A stretch of DNA of 64,000 bases from Callipepla californica brunnescens. Lineage: Eukaryota; Chordata; Aves; Galliformes; Odontophoridae. The position numbers and the translations under genes were made by a program. Below are positions 1 through 9,697 of the stretch, one piece after another. The notes beneath the pieces are model-generated. The model searched no databases, was not told where the DNA came from, and saw only the letters and a program-made list of their open reading frames with translations. The stretch is from contig JALIRH010000112.1 in assembly GCA_023055505.1 (NCBI GenBank), positions 403,501 through 467,500 on the forward strand. Reading direction: 5' to 3'. How positions within the stretch are numbered: the stretch's first letter is position 1; every line of letters starts with the position of its first letter.

Positions 1-2066
1 GTGGCAAGGCTATCGGGCGGCTATTACGCAGCCATTGGGCACCATGGGGCAGCAGTGAGGCAGCTATGGGACGGCTATGGGGAGGCTATGGGGCAGGTAT
101 GGGGCAGCAGTGGGGCAGCTATGGAGCAGATATCGAGAGGTTATGAGGCAGCTATGGGGTGGCGATGAGGCAGACATAGGGAAGCTATGGTGGAGCAGGG
201 AGGCAGCTATGGGGTGGCTATGGGTCAGCAGTGAGACAGCTATGGGGCAAGTATGGGGAGGCTATGGGGCAGTAATGGGGCAGCTATGGGGCGGCTATGA
301 GGCAGCCATGGGGTACGTCTGGGGCACCAGTGAGGCAGCTATGGGGAGGCTATGGGGCAGCCATGGGGTACGTCTGGGGCACCAGTGAGGCAGCTAGGGG
401 CAGCAGTGAGGCAGCTATGGGGAGGCTATGGGGCAGCAGTGAGGCAGTAGTGGGTCAGCTATGGGGCATAAGTGCTGCAGCTATGGGGCTGCAGTGGGGC
501 AGCTAAGAGGAAGCTATGGGGAGGCTATGGGGCAGCTATTGTGCATCAGTGAGGAAGCTACGAGGCGGCAAAGGGGCAGCAGTTTTGCAGTTATGAGGCA
601 GCTATGGGGCAGCAGTGAGGCAGCTATGAGGAGACTATGGGGAGGCTATGGGGCAGAAGTGGGGCAGCTATGGGGTAGCCATGGGGCAGCCATCAAACGG
701 CTATGGGGCAGCAGTGGGGCAGCTAAGAGGAGGCTATGGACCAGCTATGGGGCGGCTACAAGGCAGCCATGGGGCAACTATGGGGAAGCAGTGAGAGAGC
801 TATGAGGAGGCTATGGGTAGGCTATAGGGCAGGTATTGGACAGCTATGAGGCAGCCATGGTGCAGCTATGGGGCAGCAGTGGGGCAGCAATGGGGCGGCT
901 ATTAGGCAGCCATGGGGTGGCAATGGGACACCAGTGAGACATCTATGGGGTGGATATGTAGCAGCAGTGGGGCAGGTATGGGGCAGTAGTGGGGTAGCTA
1001 TGAGGAGGCTACGGGGCAACTATGGGGCAGCAGAGAGGCAGCGATGGGACAGGTATGAGGAGGCTATGGGGAGACTACGGGGCAGCTATGAAGCTGCAGT
1101 GAGGCAGCTATGGGGCGGCTATGGGGAGGCTATGGGGCAGCTATGGAAAAGCTATGAGGCAACCATGGGGCTGCAGTTGGGCATCTCTGGGGCCGCATTG
1201 AGGAAGCTATGGGGCAGCTCCGAGGAGCCTATGCAGCAGCTATGGAGCGGCTATGAGGCAGCTATGGGGCAGGTATGAGGCAGCCATGGGGCGGCTGTGG
1301 GGCAGCAGTGAGGCAGCTATGAAGAGGCTATGGGGAGGCTATGGGGCAGCAGTGGGGCAGCTACGGGGCGGCTATGAGGCAGCCATTGGGCATCTAAGGG
1401 GCAGCAGTGGGGCAGCTATAAAGAGGCTATGGGGAGGCTATGGGGCAGCTATGGTGCATCAGTGAGGAAGCTATGGGGCGTCAATGGGGCAGCAGTTTGA
1501 CAGCTATGAGGCAGCCACGGGGCAGCTATGGGGCAGCAGTGGGACAGTTATGAGGAGGCTATAGGGCAGCTATGGGGCAGCTCTGAGGAGGCTATGGGGA
1601 GGCTATGGAGCAGCTATGGGGCAGCAGTGAGGAAGCTATGGGGTGGCTATGGGGCGGCTATGAGGCAGCTATGGGGTAGCAGTGAGACAGCTATGAGGAG
1701 GCTACGGGGAGGCTATAGGGCAGTTATGGGGCGGGTATTAGACAGCCATGGGGCGGCTATGGGGCAGCAGGGAGGTAGCAATGGGGCAGCAGTGGGGCAG
1801 CTATGATGAGGCTATGGCGAGGCTCTGGGGCAGCTATGGTGCACCAGTGAGGCAGCTATTGGGTAGCTATGAGGAGGCTGTGGGGAGGCTATGGGGCAGA
1901 TATGCGGCAACGGTGAGGCAGCTATTGGGAAGCTATGGGGCAGCAGTGAGGCAGTAGTGGGTCAGTGATGGGGCAGCAGTGAGGCAGCTATGGGGCTGCA
2001 GTGGGGCATCTAAGAGGAAGCTATGGCGGGGCTATGGGGCAGCTATGGGGCAGCAATCGGGCTTTC
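1..2066 (+). repeat. Degenerate 11-bp GC-rich minisatellite
   Basis: The tract is a tandem array of an 11-base unit close to GGGGCAGCTAT, with variants such as GAGGCAGCTAT, GGGGAGGCTAT and GGGGCAGCAGT. Its length corresponds to roughly 185 copies. Because 11 is not a multiple of 3, every forward frame cycles through the same 11-residue pattern rich in G, A, M, L and W, which explains the overlapping ORFs here; they are not genes. The array runs off the left edge of the window and ends abruptly at about 2066, where retroviral RNase H sequence begins. G-rich minisatellites are common near avian chromosome ends. Confidence 0.93.
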
Positions 2067-3620
2067 CCACAAAGCGACACAATCCATCTGTGAACAGGGC
2101 GTATCTCTTTTCATCTTCTGTTAGTTCATTATATGGTGAGGCTTCTTTAGCACGTGACACCTCCTCTGCTGGTGTTGTTCCAAACTTTTTACCTTCAGGC
2201 CAGTCCATGATCACCTCCAGGATTCCTGAACGGTTGGGGTTTCCCATCCGAGCTCGCTGTGTAATCAGCGCAATCCACTTACTCCAAGTGGCATCAGTAG
2301 CATGATGGGTAGAGGGAACTGTTCCTTTAAACATCCAGTTCAGTACTGGCAGTCGAGGTGCCAGAAGGAGCTGCGTTTCAGTACCGATTACTTCAGAAGC
2401 AGCTCGAACCCCCTGATATGCGGCTAAGATCTCCTTCTCAGTTGGAGTGTAGCGCTCCTCAGACCCCCTGTATGCTCGACTCCAGAAACCAAGGGGTCGG
2501 CCTCGGGTCTCTCCAGAAGCTCTTTGCCACAAACTCCAAGTGGGACCTTCCTTTCCAGCAGCAGTGTAGAGGATGTTCTTTACATCCTGTCCCGTCCGCA
2601 CTGGCCCCAGGGCCACGGCACGGGCTATCTCCTGCTTCATTTGCTCAAAAGCCTGCTGCTGCTCAGGGCCCCACACAAAATCATTCTTCTTCCAGAGGTC
2701 ACCTGATAAAGGGGGCTCACAATGAGGCTGTAGTTTGGAACATGCAGTCTCCAAAATCCCACTACACCCAGAAAAGTTTGGCTCTCTGTCTTACTGGTGG
2801 GTGGAGACATGGCAGTAATTTTGTCAATCCCATCTGTTGGGATGTGACGATGTCCATCTTGCCACTTTATGCCTAGGAACTGAATTTCTTGTGCAGGTCC
2901 TTTCACTTTGCTTCGCTTAATAGCGAAGCCAGCTCGCAGGAGGATCTGTATTATTGTCTCTCCTTTCTTAAAAACTTCCTCTGCTGTATTGCCCCATACA
3001 GCAATATCATCGATGTACTGCAGATGCTCAGGAGCAGCACCCTGTTCCAATGCAGTTTGGATCAACCCATGGCAAATGGTTGGGCTGTGCTTCCACCCCT
3101 GGGGCAAACGGTTCCAGGTGTACTGAACGCCTCTCCAGGTGAAGGCAAACTGTGGCCTGCATTCTGTGGCCAAGGGAATTGAAAAGAAGGCGTTAGCAAT
3201 GTCAATGGTGGCATACCACTTGGCTGCTTTTGACTCCAGTTCATACTGGAGTTGAAGCATGTCTGGCACAGCAGCACTCAGTGGAGGTGTGACTTCGTTC
3301 AGGCCACGGTAATCTACCGTCAACCTCCATTCTCTGTTGGCTTTACGCACTGGCCATATGGGGCTGTTAAACGGGGAGTGAGTTTTGCTGATCACTCCCT
3401 GGCTCTCTAGCTGACGAATCAGATGATGAATGGGGAGCAAGGAATCCCTGTTGGTGCGGTACTGCCGTCTGTGCACCGTTTTTGTAGCAATTGGTACCTG
3501 TTGCTCCTCCACTTGTAGCAACCCCACAACAGATGGATCTTCTGACAGGCCAGGTAAAACAGATAGTTGCTTAATGCTATCTGTGTCCACAGTAGCTATT
3601 CCAAAAGCCCATCGCTACCC
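2067..3620 (-). pseudogene. pol: ERV pol: reverse transcriptase and truncated RNase H
   Basis: This encoded the RNA-dependent DNA polymerase of the minus-strand ERV. The reverse transcriptase is open from 3590 to 2637 and carries an intact YIDD catalytic box at 3017-3006, preceded by the expected finger and palm blocks and followed by the connection region. A frameshift at about 2690-2705 moves the connection and RNase H part into another frame (2754-2032), where a TDG motif with the first RNase H aspartate lies near 2097-2083. The frame then runs into the minisatellite within about 15 codons, so RNase H is truncated. An in-frame TAG at 3617-3615 separates it from the protease. The polymerase core is well preserved, but the frameshift, stop and truncation make this a pseudogene. 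Confidence 0.88.
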
Positions 3621-3860
3621 CTTGGGATCCTTAAAGTGCCCCCTTCTGAGATAGTCTATACCAAGTATGCGTGGGGCCCCCTGTCCAATCACTATAAGAT
3701 GCTTCTGCCAGTCTTTACCCGTGAGGCTTATTTCTGCCTCCAGCACAGACAATTCCTGAAAGCCGCCAGTCACTCCAGAGAGATGAATCAATTCTGCCCC
3801 TTTATAACTTGAAGGCGTTAGAGTACATTGTGCACCAGTATCCACCAGTGCCTCCTATTT
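3615..3860 (-). pseudogene. pro: ERV retroviral aspartic protease (broken)
   Basis: This is a retropepsin-type protease with the catalytic triplet context DTGA at about 3842-3831. It lies in the same frame as gag (5159-4050) and as the reverse transcriptase start (3590), so gag-pro-pol was one frame punctuated by stops. The frame is closed by TAG at 3857-3855 just upstream of the active site and by TAG at 3617-3615 just downstream of the domain. The only start-like codon before DTGA is a GTG, which I take to be accidental because retroviral proteases are made as part of a polyprotein. The active site is intact but the reading frame is broken. Confidence 0.8.
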
Positions 3861-4049
3861 CTGTGGGTTTGATGTGCCAGGCCACCGAATCCACACAGTC
3901 CAATACACTCTATTATCCCTCTCCCTCCTCTGGCTGAGGGCAGGGCCCCTCTATTCATTACCTGTAGTGACGGGAACAACTTCGCTGGTAGTTGGTCTGT
4001 GTTGTAATTCTCTCACCCGTACTCGCAGTGCAGGGGTGGGTTTTTGATG
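3861..4049 (-). other. Gag-protease linker region of the minus-strand ERV
   Basis: This 189-base stretch lies between the end of the gag-like ORF and the protease, in the same frame as both. Read in that frame it is open apart from the terminal TGA of gag and further stop codons in the middle and just before the protease. It looks like the linker of a gag-pro fusion whose stops include one possible original termination codon plus later damage. No CCHC zinc knuckle is visible here. Confidence 0.55.
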
Positions 4050-5159
4050 TCATTCCTTCATATCTTCTCCATTTGCACATAAGTAACTCCACAAAGCCGC
4101 ACGCGACATGAAGTTAGTGAAGTTAGTGCTGTCATTTGCTCGAGCAGGATGGCGTTTGCTTCTGATAGCTGCAACCGATTCAACCCTATCAATCAGTTGG
4201 GATAATTTTCCCAGTATATCTTCCATTTGTCCTTCTAACTTTGATATGGCTGAAATGGACGCGTATGGCGGCGGAAATTTTTGTTTGAAGTTTTGAAGTG
4301 TAAGAATTAGTTCAAAAACTGGGGGTTTTCTGTCTTGGTCCTCATATCTGTTGAACGTTGTCACTAGTGTACCGGCGTACCTTTCTGGTGCTGACTTTGA
4401 AAGCTTCTGACATATTTCGGGTGTACTCCTTACTTTCTCCGGATCATGGTCCCGATCGTCAGGATCAAAGGTGGGATCATACAGCATTTCCGCCACAGCT
4501 GTTTCTCTCAAATACTGGATGCCTTCCTCAATAGTTTTCCACCTTTTCACTTTAGGTGCCAGGTCACTCTTGTAGGGATATCTTTCCCTCACAGCTACTA
4601 GCATTCGTTGCCAGAGGCTGGCGATTCCATCCATATACCTGCTGATTCCTCTGTCGACAGCCGGATCTCGGGCAATGTTTCCTAGTTGGCGAGCTTCGTT
4701 ACTATCAAGGGACACACTGTTGGCCCGGTTGTCCCAACACCGAAGCAACCAAGTGACAATACTCTCATCTGGACGTCGAATAAACTCCTTTCTTGAGCCT
4801 TGGATCTCAGACATTTTCACGGGCCAACAAAACGTCGTAACTTTAACTTTCTCTTCACCTTCATCATCACTTTCTTCTCCATGTCTCTCACTTTTCTTTG
4901 TTGCCTTTCTCGATGGTGATGGGGTTGTGGCCACCCCCTCACCTATATCTTCCTCTTCTTTCGGCACCTCTTCTTTGCGTTCTAGGCGCGAGGACACACG
5001 TTTCCATTTCTTGCCTTCCACAGGGGCAACTGACTTTGATACTGGTGCTTCCTTTGGCTGGTCAGGTGTGACCGGGAGGTTTTCCTCTTTGGTTTGGGCC
5101 TCAGTTTGGACACTCTCTCTCTTCATAATAGTATATAAACCTCGGTAAGCATAGGCCAA
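4050..5159 (-). CDS. gag: Intact gag-like polyprotein ORF (369 aa) of the minus-strand ERV
   Basis: This ORF occupies the gag position, downstream of LTR, primer binding site and leader and upstream of protease and reverse transcriptase in the same frame. Residues 1 to about 110 are highly charged and low in complexity, rich in E, K and P, with an acidic patch. Residues of about 110-290 look globular with conserved-looking W, R and D positions, as expected for a capsid-like core. The C-terminal part (about 290-369) is helical-looking and ends at TGA. No CX2CX4HX4C zinc knuckle is present; class III and spuma-like Gags often lack one. The frame is uninterrupted although pol is broken. The gag assignment rests mainly on position; sequence recognition is moderate. 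Confidence 0.72.
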   Translation of the reverse strand: MAYAYRGLYTIMKRESVQTEAQTKEENLPVTPDQPKEAPVSKSVAPVEGKKWKRVSSRLERKEEVPKEEEDIGEGVATTPSPSRKATKKSERHGEESDDEGEEKVKVTTFCWPVKMSEIQGSRKEFIRRPDESIVTWLLRCWDNRANSVSLDSNEARQLGNIARDPAVDRGISRYMDGIASLWQRMLVAVRERYPYKSDLAPKVKRWKTIEEGIQYLRETAVAEMLYDPTFDPDDRDHDPEKVRSTPEICQKLSKSAPERYAGTLVTTFNRYEDQDRKPPVFELILTLQNFKQKFPPPYASISAISKLEGQMEDILGKLSQLIDRVESVAAIRSKRHPARANDSTNFTNFMSRAALWSYLCANGEDMKE

Positions 5160-5290
5160 GCCCCAGATAAGTGTTCCACCTCAGATCTTTCTGAGCCGCA
5201 GCACCCTTTACTCAGATACAGGCCTAGCTCCTCAGGATCCTGCAATTGTTCAGGAGAAAGATCCCATGACACCGGGTGTCCCCATCCTTC

Positions 5291-5707
5291 TCATTTCTTT
5301 CCTAAAACTCTCCACTCTCCCTGCCATTCAACATTCTCTGTTTCTGGGAGAAGCTTCCTGCACATGATGTAAAGTGCTACTACATGCAGGAGGACTAATA
5401 TCCCAATTATTAACACCATCCCTAAGCTGTGATCTTGAAAATTCATAAAAAACTGAGAGGGGAACCTGGATACCCATTCAAACATCACATGGTTCGTTAA
5501 CATGTTATCCTTTGTTCCATTAGCTGGGGTGCCCTGGGATCTGGCAGGTTCCTCTATCATTGCTTTTAATTTATCATACAGGGACCAGACCCAATGGAAC
5601 AGAATGGCAAACTTAACCAAGTTCCAGTACGTTTTGAGCATTAAGAGGGAAAAAGCGGTGAAGTACAATCCCTGTAAGGGCAGTTTTAACAGAAACAGAA
5701 AAGACAT
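5291..5707 (-). CDS. Small hydrophobic ORF (138 aa) between the ERV primer binding site and gag
   Basis: This is an uninterrupted 138-codon ORF with an ATG start, located 131 bases upstream of gag and about 210 bases downstream of the primer binding site, in a different frame from gag. Residues 1-45 are strongly hydrophobic and aromatic, and could be a signal anchor or one or two membrane segments. Residues of about 50-92 are polar and include an NGT sequon near 63. Residues of about 95-116 form a clear membrane-spanning segment followed by a basic stop-transfer. The C-terminal 20 residues are charged. I do not recognise the family. It could be a leader or accessory membrane protein of this ERV lineage, a captured host fragment, or a chance ORF. 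Confidence 0.5.
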   Translation of the reverse strand: MSFLFLLKLPLQGLYFTAFSLLMLKTYWNLVKFAILFHWVWSLYDKLKAMIEEPARSQGTPANGTKDNMLTNHVMFEWVSRFPSQFFMNFQDHSLGMVLIIGILVLLHVVALYIMCRKLLPETENVEWQGEWRVLGKK

Positions 5708-5915
5708 CTTTTTATTATTATTTTTTTTTTCTTGTACTAAAACAATCTGGCAGTACCCAAAAGAAGTTTACAGATATCCCAAAACAACTGACAGTACGCC
5801 CGGACTTCAAGGTCGTGTTTTGCTGTACAGCACTTGCAGTACAGATAAGCTTGTTAACAACAGACAGAGATGTACTCTAAAAGTTTGTCTCTGCCTGGCT
5901 AAGGCAGCTGGTTGT

Positions 5916-5933
5916 GCCCCACGTTGGGCGCCA
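5916..5933 (-). promoter_or_regulatory. Retroviral primer binding site, tRNA-Lys type
   Basis: Read on the minus strand, these 18 bases are TGGCGCCCAACGTGGGGC, complementary to the 3' end expected for tRNA-Lys(1,2), the primer of some betaretroviruses. The site lies 4 bases after the LTR end, as expected for minus-strand DNA priming. A lysine-type site is unusual next to a class III-like pol, for which leucine-type sites are the textbook case. Confidence 0.88.
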
Positions 5934-6180
5934 AAAATGTCAGGGGTTTGTGAGCCGGTTCAGCCCGGCCCTGCGACAACCGAGGAAGGAGACCCACAGG
6001 CCCACACCCCGGACAAGGGGAAGGGGAAAAGGGAAAAAGGGAGATAAGCCCCAAAACAAAACAGCGGCAACGATCTGAGGGGGAAAAGCTAATTTACTAA
6101 ATAAGACATCAGGAAGTAAATAACACAGTATAATGCAATACAATTTGGAATTAAGCCCAATGAATCAAACAAAACGAGTA

Positions 6181-6184
<4 letters not shown>

Positions 6185-6220
<36 letters not shown>
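6185..6220 (+). repeat. (AG)n microsatellite inside the LTR
   Basis: This is an uninterrupted run of about 18 AG dinucleotides (CT on the LTR sense strand), downstream of the TATA-like element in the LTR. It is probably a polymorphic expansion of a polypyrimidine stretch of the LTR. Confidence 0.95.
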
Positions 6221-6223
<3 letters not shown>

Positions 6224-6332
6224 GTGCCTGATAAACCGAAGGCCTTGCGCTAACGCTGAAGGCGGACGGCAGCGAGCACCCACTCCTAAGTGATCCTAGA
6301 GGAAAGAGAGAATGTCCCGTGACCGCAGAGAG

Positions 6333-6339
6333 TTTTTAT
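6333..6339 (-). promoter_or_regulatory. Candidate TATA box of the LTR
   Basis: ATAAAAA on the minus strand, about 145 bases from the LTR's 5' end. It is the only TATA-like element I see in the upstream half of this LTR. Its use as a promoter is inferred from position. Confidence 0.5.
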
Positions 6340-6484
6340 CTGTTCCCTCTGAGCGGAAAACACGTGAAAAAATACAAAGCATTGCCAAGTCCTCTGGGGA
6401 ATGTAGTTTTCTCCCTGACTCTCAATGCACCACATGATGCCATGATGTGGAATACCAGTACCAAAAAATCATAAAACCATGACA

Positions 6485-7015
6485 CTTCCTTACGGTCTTT
6501 TTTGTAGATGGGAGTCACATCGGCAAGCCTCCAATCTTGTGGGACCTCTCCAGATGACCAGGAATGCTGATAGATGACAGAAAGCGGCTTGGCAATCACC
6601 TCTGCCAGCTCCCTCAGCACCCTTGGTTGGATCCCATCTGGTCCCATGGACTTGCGGCAGTTCAGATGGAGGAGCAGGTCTCTGACTGTCTCTGCTAGGA
6701 TCACAGGGGGTGTATGATGCGCTTCGTCCCAGACTTCCAGGTCAGGGCAAAAAGTATCCTGAGTTAACTGATCTGTCTATTGAAGAGAGACGTGAAGAAG
6801 GCATTGAGAACCTCAGCCTTTTCCTTATCCTCTGTGGTTCCATTCCCTGCCGCATCAAGTAAAGGAGAGAAATTCTCCTTAGTTCTTTTACTGTTAATAT
6901 ATTTGTAAAAGGATTTTTTGCTCTGCTTTACTGCAGTAGCCAGTCTAAGTTGGAGCTGGGCTTTTGCATTTCTAATTTCCTGCCTGTATTGGAGGGGAGC
7001 AGAGGCTTGCTTTAA
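6485..7015 (-). mobile_element. CR1-type LINE fragment (ORF2 reverse transcriptase N-terminal part)
   Basis: On the minus strand the sequence encodes the CR1 region just before and into the reverse transcriptase, including a GPDGI block and the conserved stretch ending in a TPIYKK-like motif. The last part is open from 6704, and the upstream part (to about 7015) is broken by stops. The ERV LTR interrupts the LINE at 6484/6485, directly after the KK-rich motif, so the downstream LINE part should lie beyond the missing end of the ERV. CR1 is the dominant LINE of birds and other reptiles. The right-hand limit is approximate. Confidence 0.85.
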
Positions 7016-7178
7016 ATGTGGAGTAAGGAAGGAAAGGATGGAGAAGGATCTTGTGAACTGAGGTGGGAAGTGGGTATTTAGTCATTGGAAAGCCATTTTG
7101 AACTTTTACTACCTGAACGCTGTACATTTTGGGTTAGTCTTCCTTAACTTTCTGTTGGACTTCTTGTTTTTCAATCAG
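7016..7178 (+). other. Intron sequence upstream of the first XPO1-like exon
   Basis: This is A+T-rich unique sequence between the CR1 fragment and the first XPO1-like exon. It ends in a pyrimidine-rich tract and a CAG splice acceptor at 7176-7178. The preceding exon expected from XPO1 structure is not present, so the host fragment begins within an intron. Confidence 0.6.
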
Positions 7179-7313
7179 GTGCATCCGTTCTGTGGAGCAG
7201 TAGGATACGTGGTTGGGGCGCAGACAGACCGGACTGTACAGGAGCATCTGATAGAAAAACACATGCTGCTCCCTAATCCAGTATAGGACTGCAGAATTCG
7301 GCAGGCAACAAAA
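7179..7313 (+). pseudogene. XPO1-like exon a, with nonsense codon
   Basis: Acceptor CAG at 7176-7178 follows a T-rich tract, and the donor GTCAGA follows at 7314. The exon encodes 45 codons in phase 0. The reading frame is broken by TAG at 7284-7286 where XPO1 has a tryptophan. Confidence 0.85.
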
Positions 7314-7630
7314 GTCAGACGGTACATTTTGTGTATTCAACTAAAGTAAAAGTGCTGAATGTTTGTTGTTATTCCATTTTTTTTTTATCTGTGGAATGAA
7401 GTGAACTTGGCTGTGCTGAACTTTTATAAAGCAATGGTTGATCTGGCAGTAGAAGTGTTGAAGGAGACCTAAACAACTGAGACTGGTTTAAATCCAGTTG
7501 AAGAACTTGACAGAACATGCTTTAACACAGCGTGTAAGATAACCCTAAACGTGAAAGTGACCGTTTTTGTATTAGAAGATAAATGGCGTTTTCATTGACT
7601 GAATGGAGTTAGCTCAGTTCTTTTCCACAG

Positions 7631-7814
7631 AATGTTGATGTTCTGAAGGATCCTGAAGCCGTTACACAGCTTGGTAGCATTCTGAAAAGCAGCGTAAGGG
7701 CATGGAAAGCAGCTGGCCGCCCCTTTGTGATTCAGCTGGGAAGAATTGATTTAGATATGCTGAATATGTCCAAGTGCCCAAGTGAAAACATGTCTGCAGC
7801 TCTTGAGGCTGACG
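7631..7814 (+). pseudogene. XPO1-like exon b
   Basis: Acceptor TTCCACAG precedes 7631 and donor GTAAGA follows 7814. The 61 complete codons plus one base include LKDPEAVTQLGSILKS and PFVIQLGRIDLDMLN, close to XPO1. The frame is open. Confidence 0.88.
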
Positions 7815-9212
7815 GTAAGAAATTGCACGTCCTTCCTAACAGCGGGATGGGCAGTGCACGTGATCAGGTTGTGAATTTGCTGGGCTTATCTCATTGCGTG
7901 TCTGTTGGTGGTGGTGGTTTTTGTTGCTTCTTTGTGTGTGCGTTTGGGCAAGAGAATGCCTGAAAATGTGCTTGCTTAGGTTCTTGTTTTTGTTAGCCAG
8001 ATGTTTTGTTCAAAGAAACTCTGATTGCGGAAGGAGGAAAGCTCTTCAAGTGTGAGTTTAGGAAGGGTACCGGAGACTGCTGACTAATAGCAGTCTTGTG
8101 GAGACACAGTTGTAAGTTCTGACTTCATCGTTTTAGATAAGAAAAGACCCTAGGACGTTGGCAGAGTTTTGGTTTGGTGATATTCTACTACTGAAACAGC
8201 TTTCTTACAGAAGTGTAACTTCAGTGAAGGCGCCTCAGATTTGTCACAAACTAGACTGGTAATCACTGAGGAGGAATTAGGAGCTACTCGAGTTACCTAA
8301 CCACTGTTACCTGGAAAAAATTGGGTCTGTGATATCCAAGTAGAATGTGCTGCTGGAGCATCCCTTGAGGAATGAAGTGACTCGGTTATTGGAGCTGTGT
8401 TCTGACAGACTTTCTTACCCATGCAATGAATACACCTTGACGTAGCTTCTCAGAACTTAATGCATTCTTTTGATTCTGCAGCTCTAATTGCCAGAAGGTG
8501 CTTAAAACAAAAAGAAAACACAACGAGAGAAATAGGAAGCAGTTGCTAGGACTTGTAGTGGTGAGATTTTACTCGAGCAACAGCTATTGAGATGGCACTC
8601 GGCTCAGAGTGTGTTCTCACAGTTGTTATCTCTGATGGCAGCAGGAGCAGTTCTGCCTTTGTTTCCCTGGCTGCAGTCTGGTGAGGTTTTCCTTGGATGT
8701 ACTGTTATGAGTGTGTGTCTGTGCACTCAGTTAGGGCAAGTTCTACTGACGAGACTTGCATGGACTTGGACGTGAGAAAATGAAGTAAGAATTAGGCTCC
8801 TTGTAGTAAAGACAAGTTGGAACAATTCTGTTTGTGACCAAATCAGGAGCGTGCTTTAGAACACTGTATAGGTTGGTTCTTCTCATCACGCAGTGAGAGC
8901 CAGAGGTAAGCATGATCCTGAGAGCTGAAGGAACATTCCCTTCCTTGAAAAAGAAGCTGCAGCATTGTTTCTGAGTTGTACTGGCAGAGTGTGCTGTCAG
9001 CAGTAGCAGTGGAATACTAAATTGCAACTTGGATCCATGGAGCTGAAGTAATGGGAAAATGGTTTTAATCTGCATAATATGAACGAGAGATCTTCCTTCT
9101 TTGTCATTTGGGTATAAAAATGAAACATTCTCAATCTTCTGGAAGGAGTTGAGGGGAATCTGTTTGTTGACGCATCTTAACCCAGATTCAGTGCAGCTTT
9201 GCTACCTTTCAG
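7815..9212 (+). other. Large intron between XPO1-like exons b and c
   Basis: About 1.4 kb of unique, moderately A+T-rich sequence with good splice signals at both ends. I see no further coding segment, LINE or LTR in it; ORFs such as 8743-9075 (minus) and 8587-8775 show no family resemblance. Confidence 0.6.
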
Positions 9213-9319
9213 GCGAAGTGGAAACCAAGCAGCCCTTGGTTAGAAGGATGAGGACTGTAAAAAGGGAAAGTTTAGAACTGATTTCTGGCTGGGTGAGCAG
9301 GTCCAACGATCCTCAGATG
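9213..9319 (+). pseudogene. XPO1-like exon c
   Basis: Acceptor TTTCAG precedes and donor GTAAGT follows. The 107 bases complete the split codon from exon b and encode a segment containing MRTVKRESLELISGWVSRSN. The frame is open. Confidence 0.9.
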
Positions 9320-9697
9320 GTAAGTAAATATGGCATCCAAAGAGTTGATAGGACACATTCAGGAGGAACTCTGCTCTTTTGCTGCAGTGCAGTTAACACT
9401 GTTCTGTTCACAAGAACTGGCTTCAGAACTGCAATATCTGCAGGAAGGATGATAAGCTGTGATCATACAGGGGTAGGCCTGAGCTGTGTTTTGAGTGCTT
9501 CAGGTAGTGTCAGCTGAGAGCAGTCCTAAGGGGAAGCAGGAAGGTGTAGGAGAGCCCTCAGGCAAGCACTGCTGGATGAACACAGTGTGTGGGAAGCATG
9601 TGGGCGTGTAAGTTCATTTTTAGCTTCTTTCCGAACTGCTGTGTGAGGCTTTGTTGGGTAACTGCACTGCTCTAAGCATGTCTTGCTCTTGATGTAG

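Larger units (their letters stand above)
2067..6484 (-). mobile_element. 5' portion of an ERV with class III (ERV-L)-like pol, minus strand
   Basis: Reading the minus strand from right to left, the order is 5' LTR (6484-5938), primer binding site (5933-5916), a small hydrophobic ORF (5707-5291), a gag-like ORF (5159-4050), protease (about 3860-3615), reverse transcriptase (3590 to about 2697) and the start of RNase H, which is cut off at 2067. The rest of RNase H, integrase, any env and the 3' LTR are absent; the sequence passes directly into the minisatellite. The pol most resembles class III (ERV-L-type) elements known in birds; this is recognition by eye, not an alignment. Because the 3' part is missing, no target-site duplication can be checked. 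The element is inserted in a CR1 LINE. Confidence 0.85.
5938..6484 (-). repeat. 5' LTR of the minus-strand ERV (547 bp)
   Basis: The ends form the short inverted repeat TGTCA at 5938 and TGACA ending at 6484, and the inner end abuts the primer binding site through a 4-base spacer. On the minus strand a TATA-like ATAAAAA lies at 6339-6333, followed by G+C-rich sequence and an (AG)n microsatellite (6185-6220 on the plus strand). An AGTAAA at 6098-6093 is a candidate polyadenylation signal. The outer edge is flush with a CR1 LINE, so the insertion point is base-resolved on this side. Confidence 0.85.

Noticed and set aside
77..1957. Forward ORFs encoding G/A/M/L/W-rich repeats
   Set aside because: By-product of the 11-bp minisatellite, which reads through all three frames.
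4675..5148. Plus-strand ORF of 157 codons opposite the gag-like ORF
   Set aside because: Serine-rich mirror of the E/K-rich antisense gag; no family features.
5502..6047. Plus-strand ORF of 181 codons across the ERV leader and LTR
   Set aside because: It overlaps the primer binding site and LTR in antisense, with no recognisable domain.
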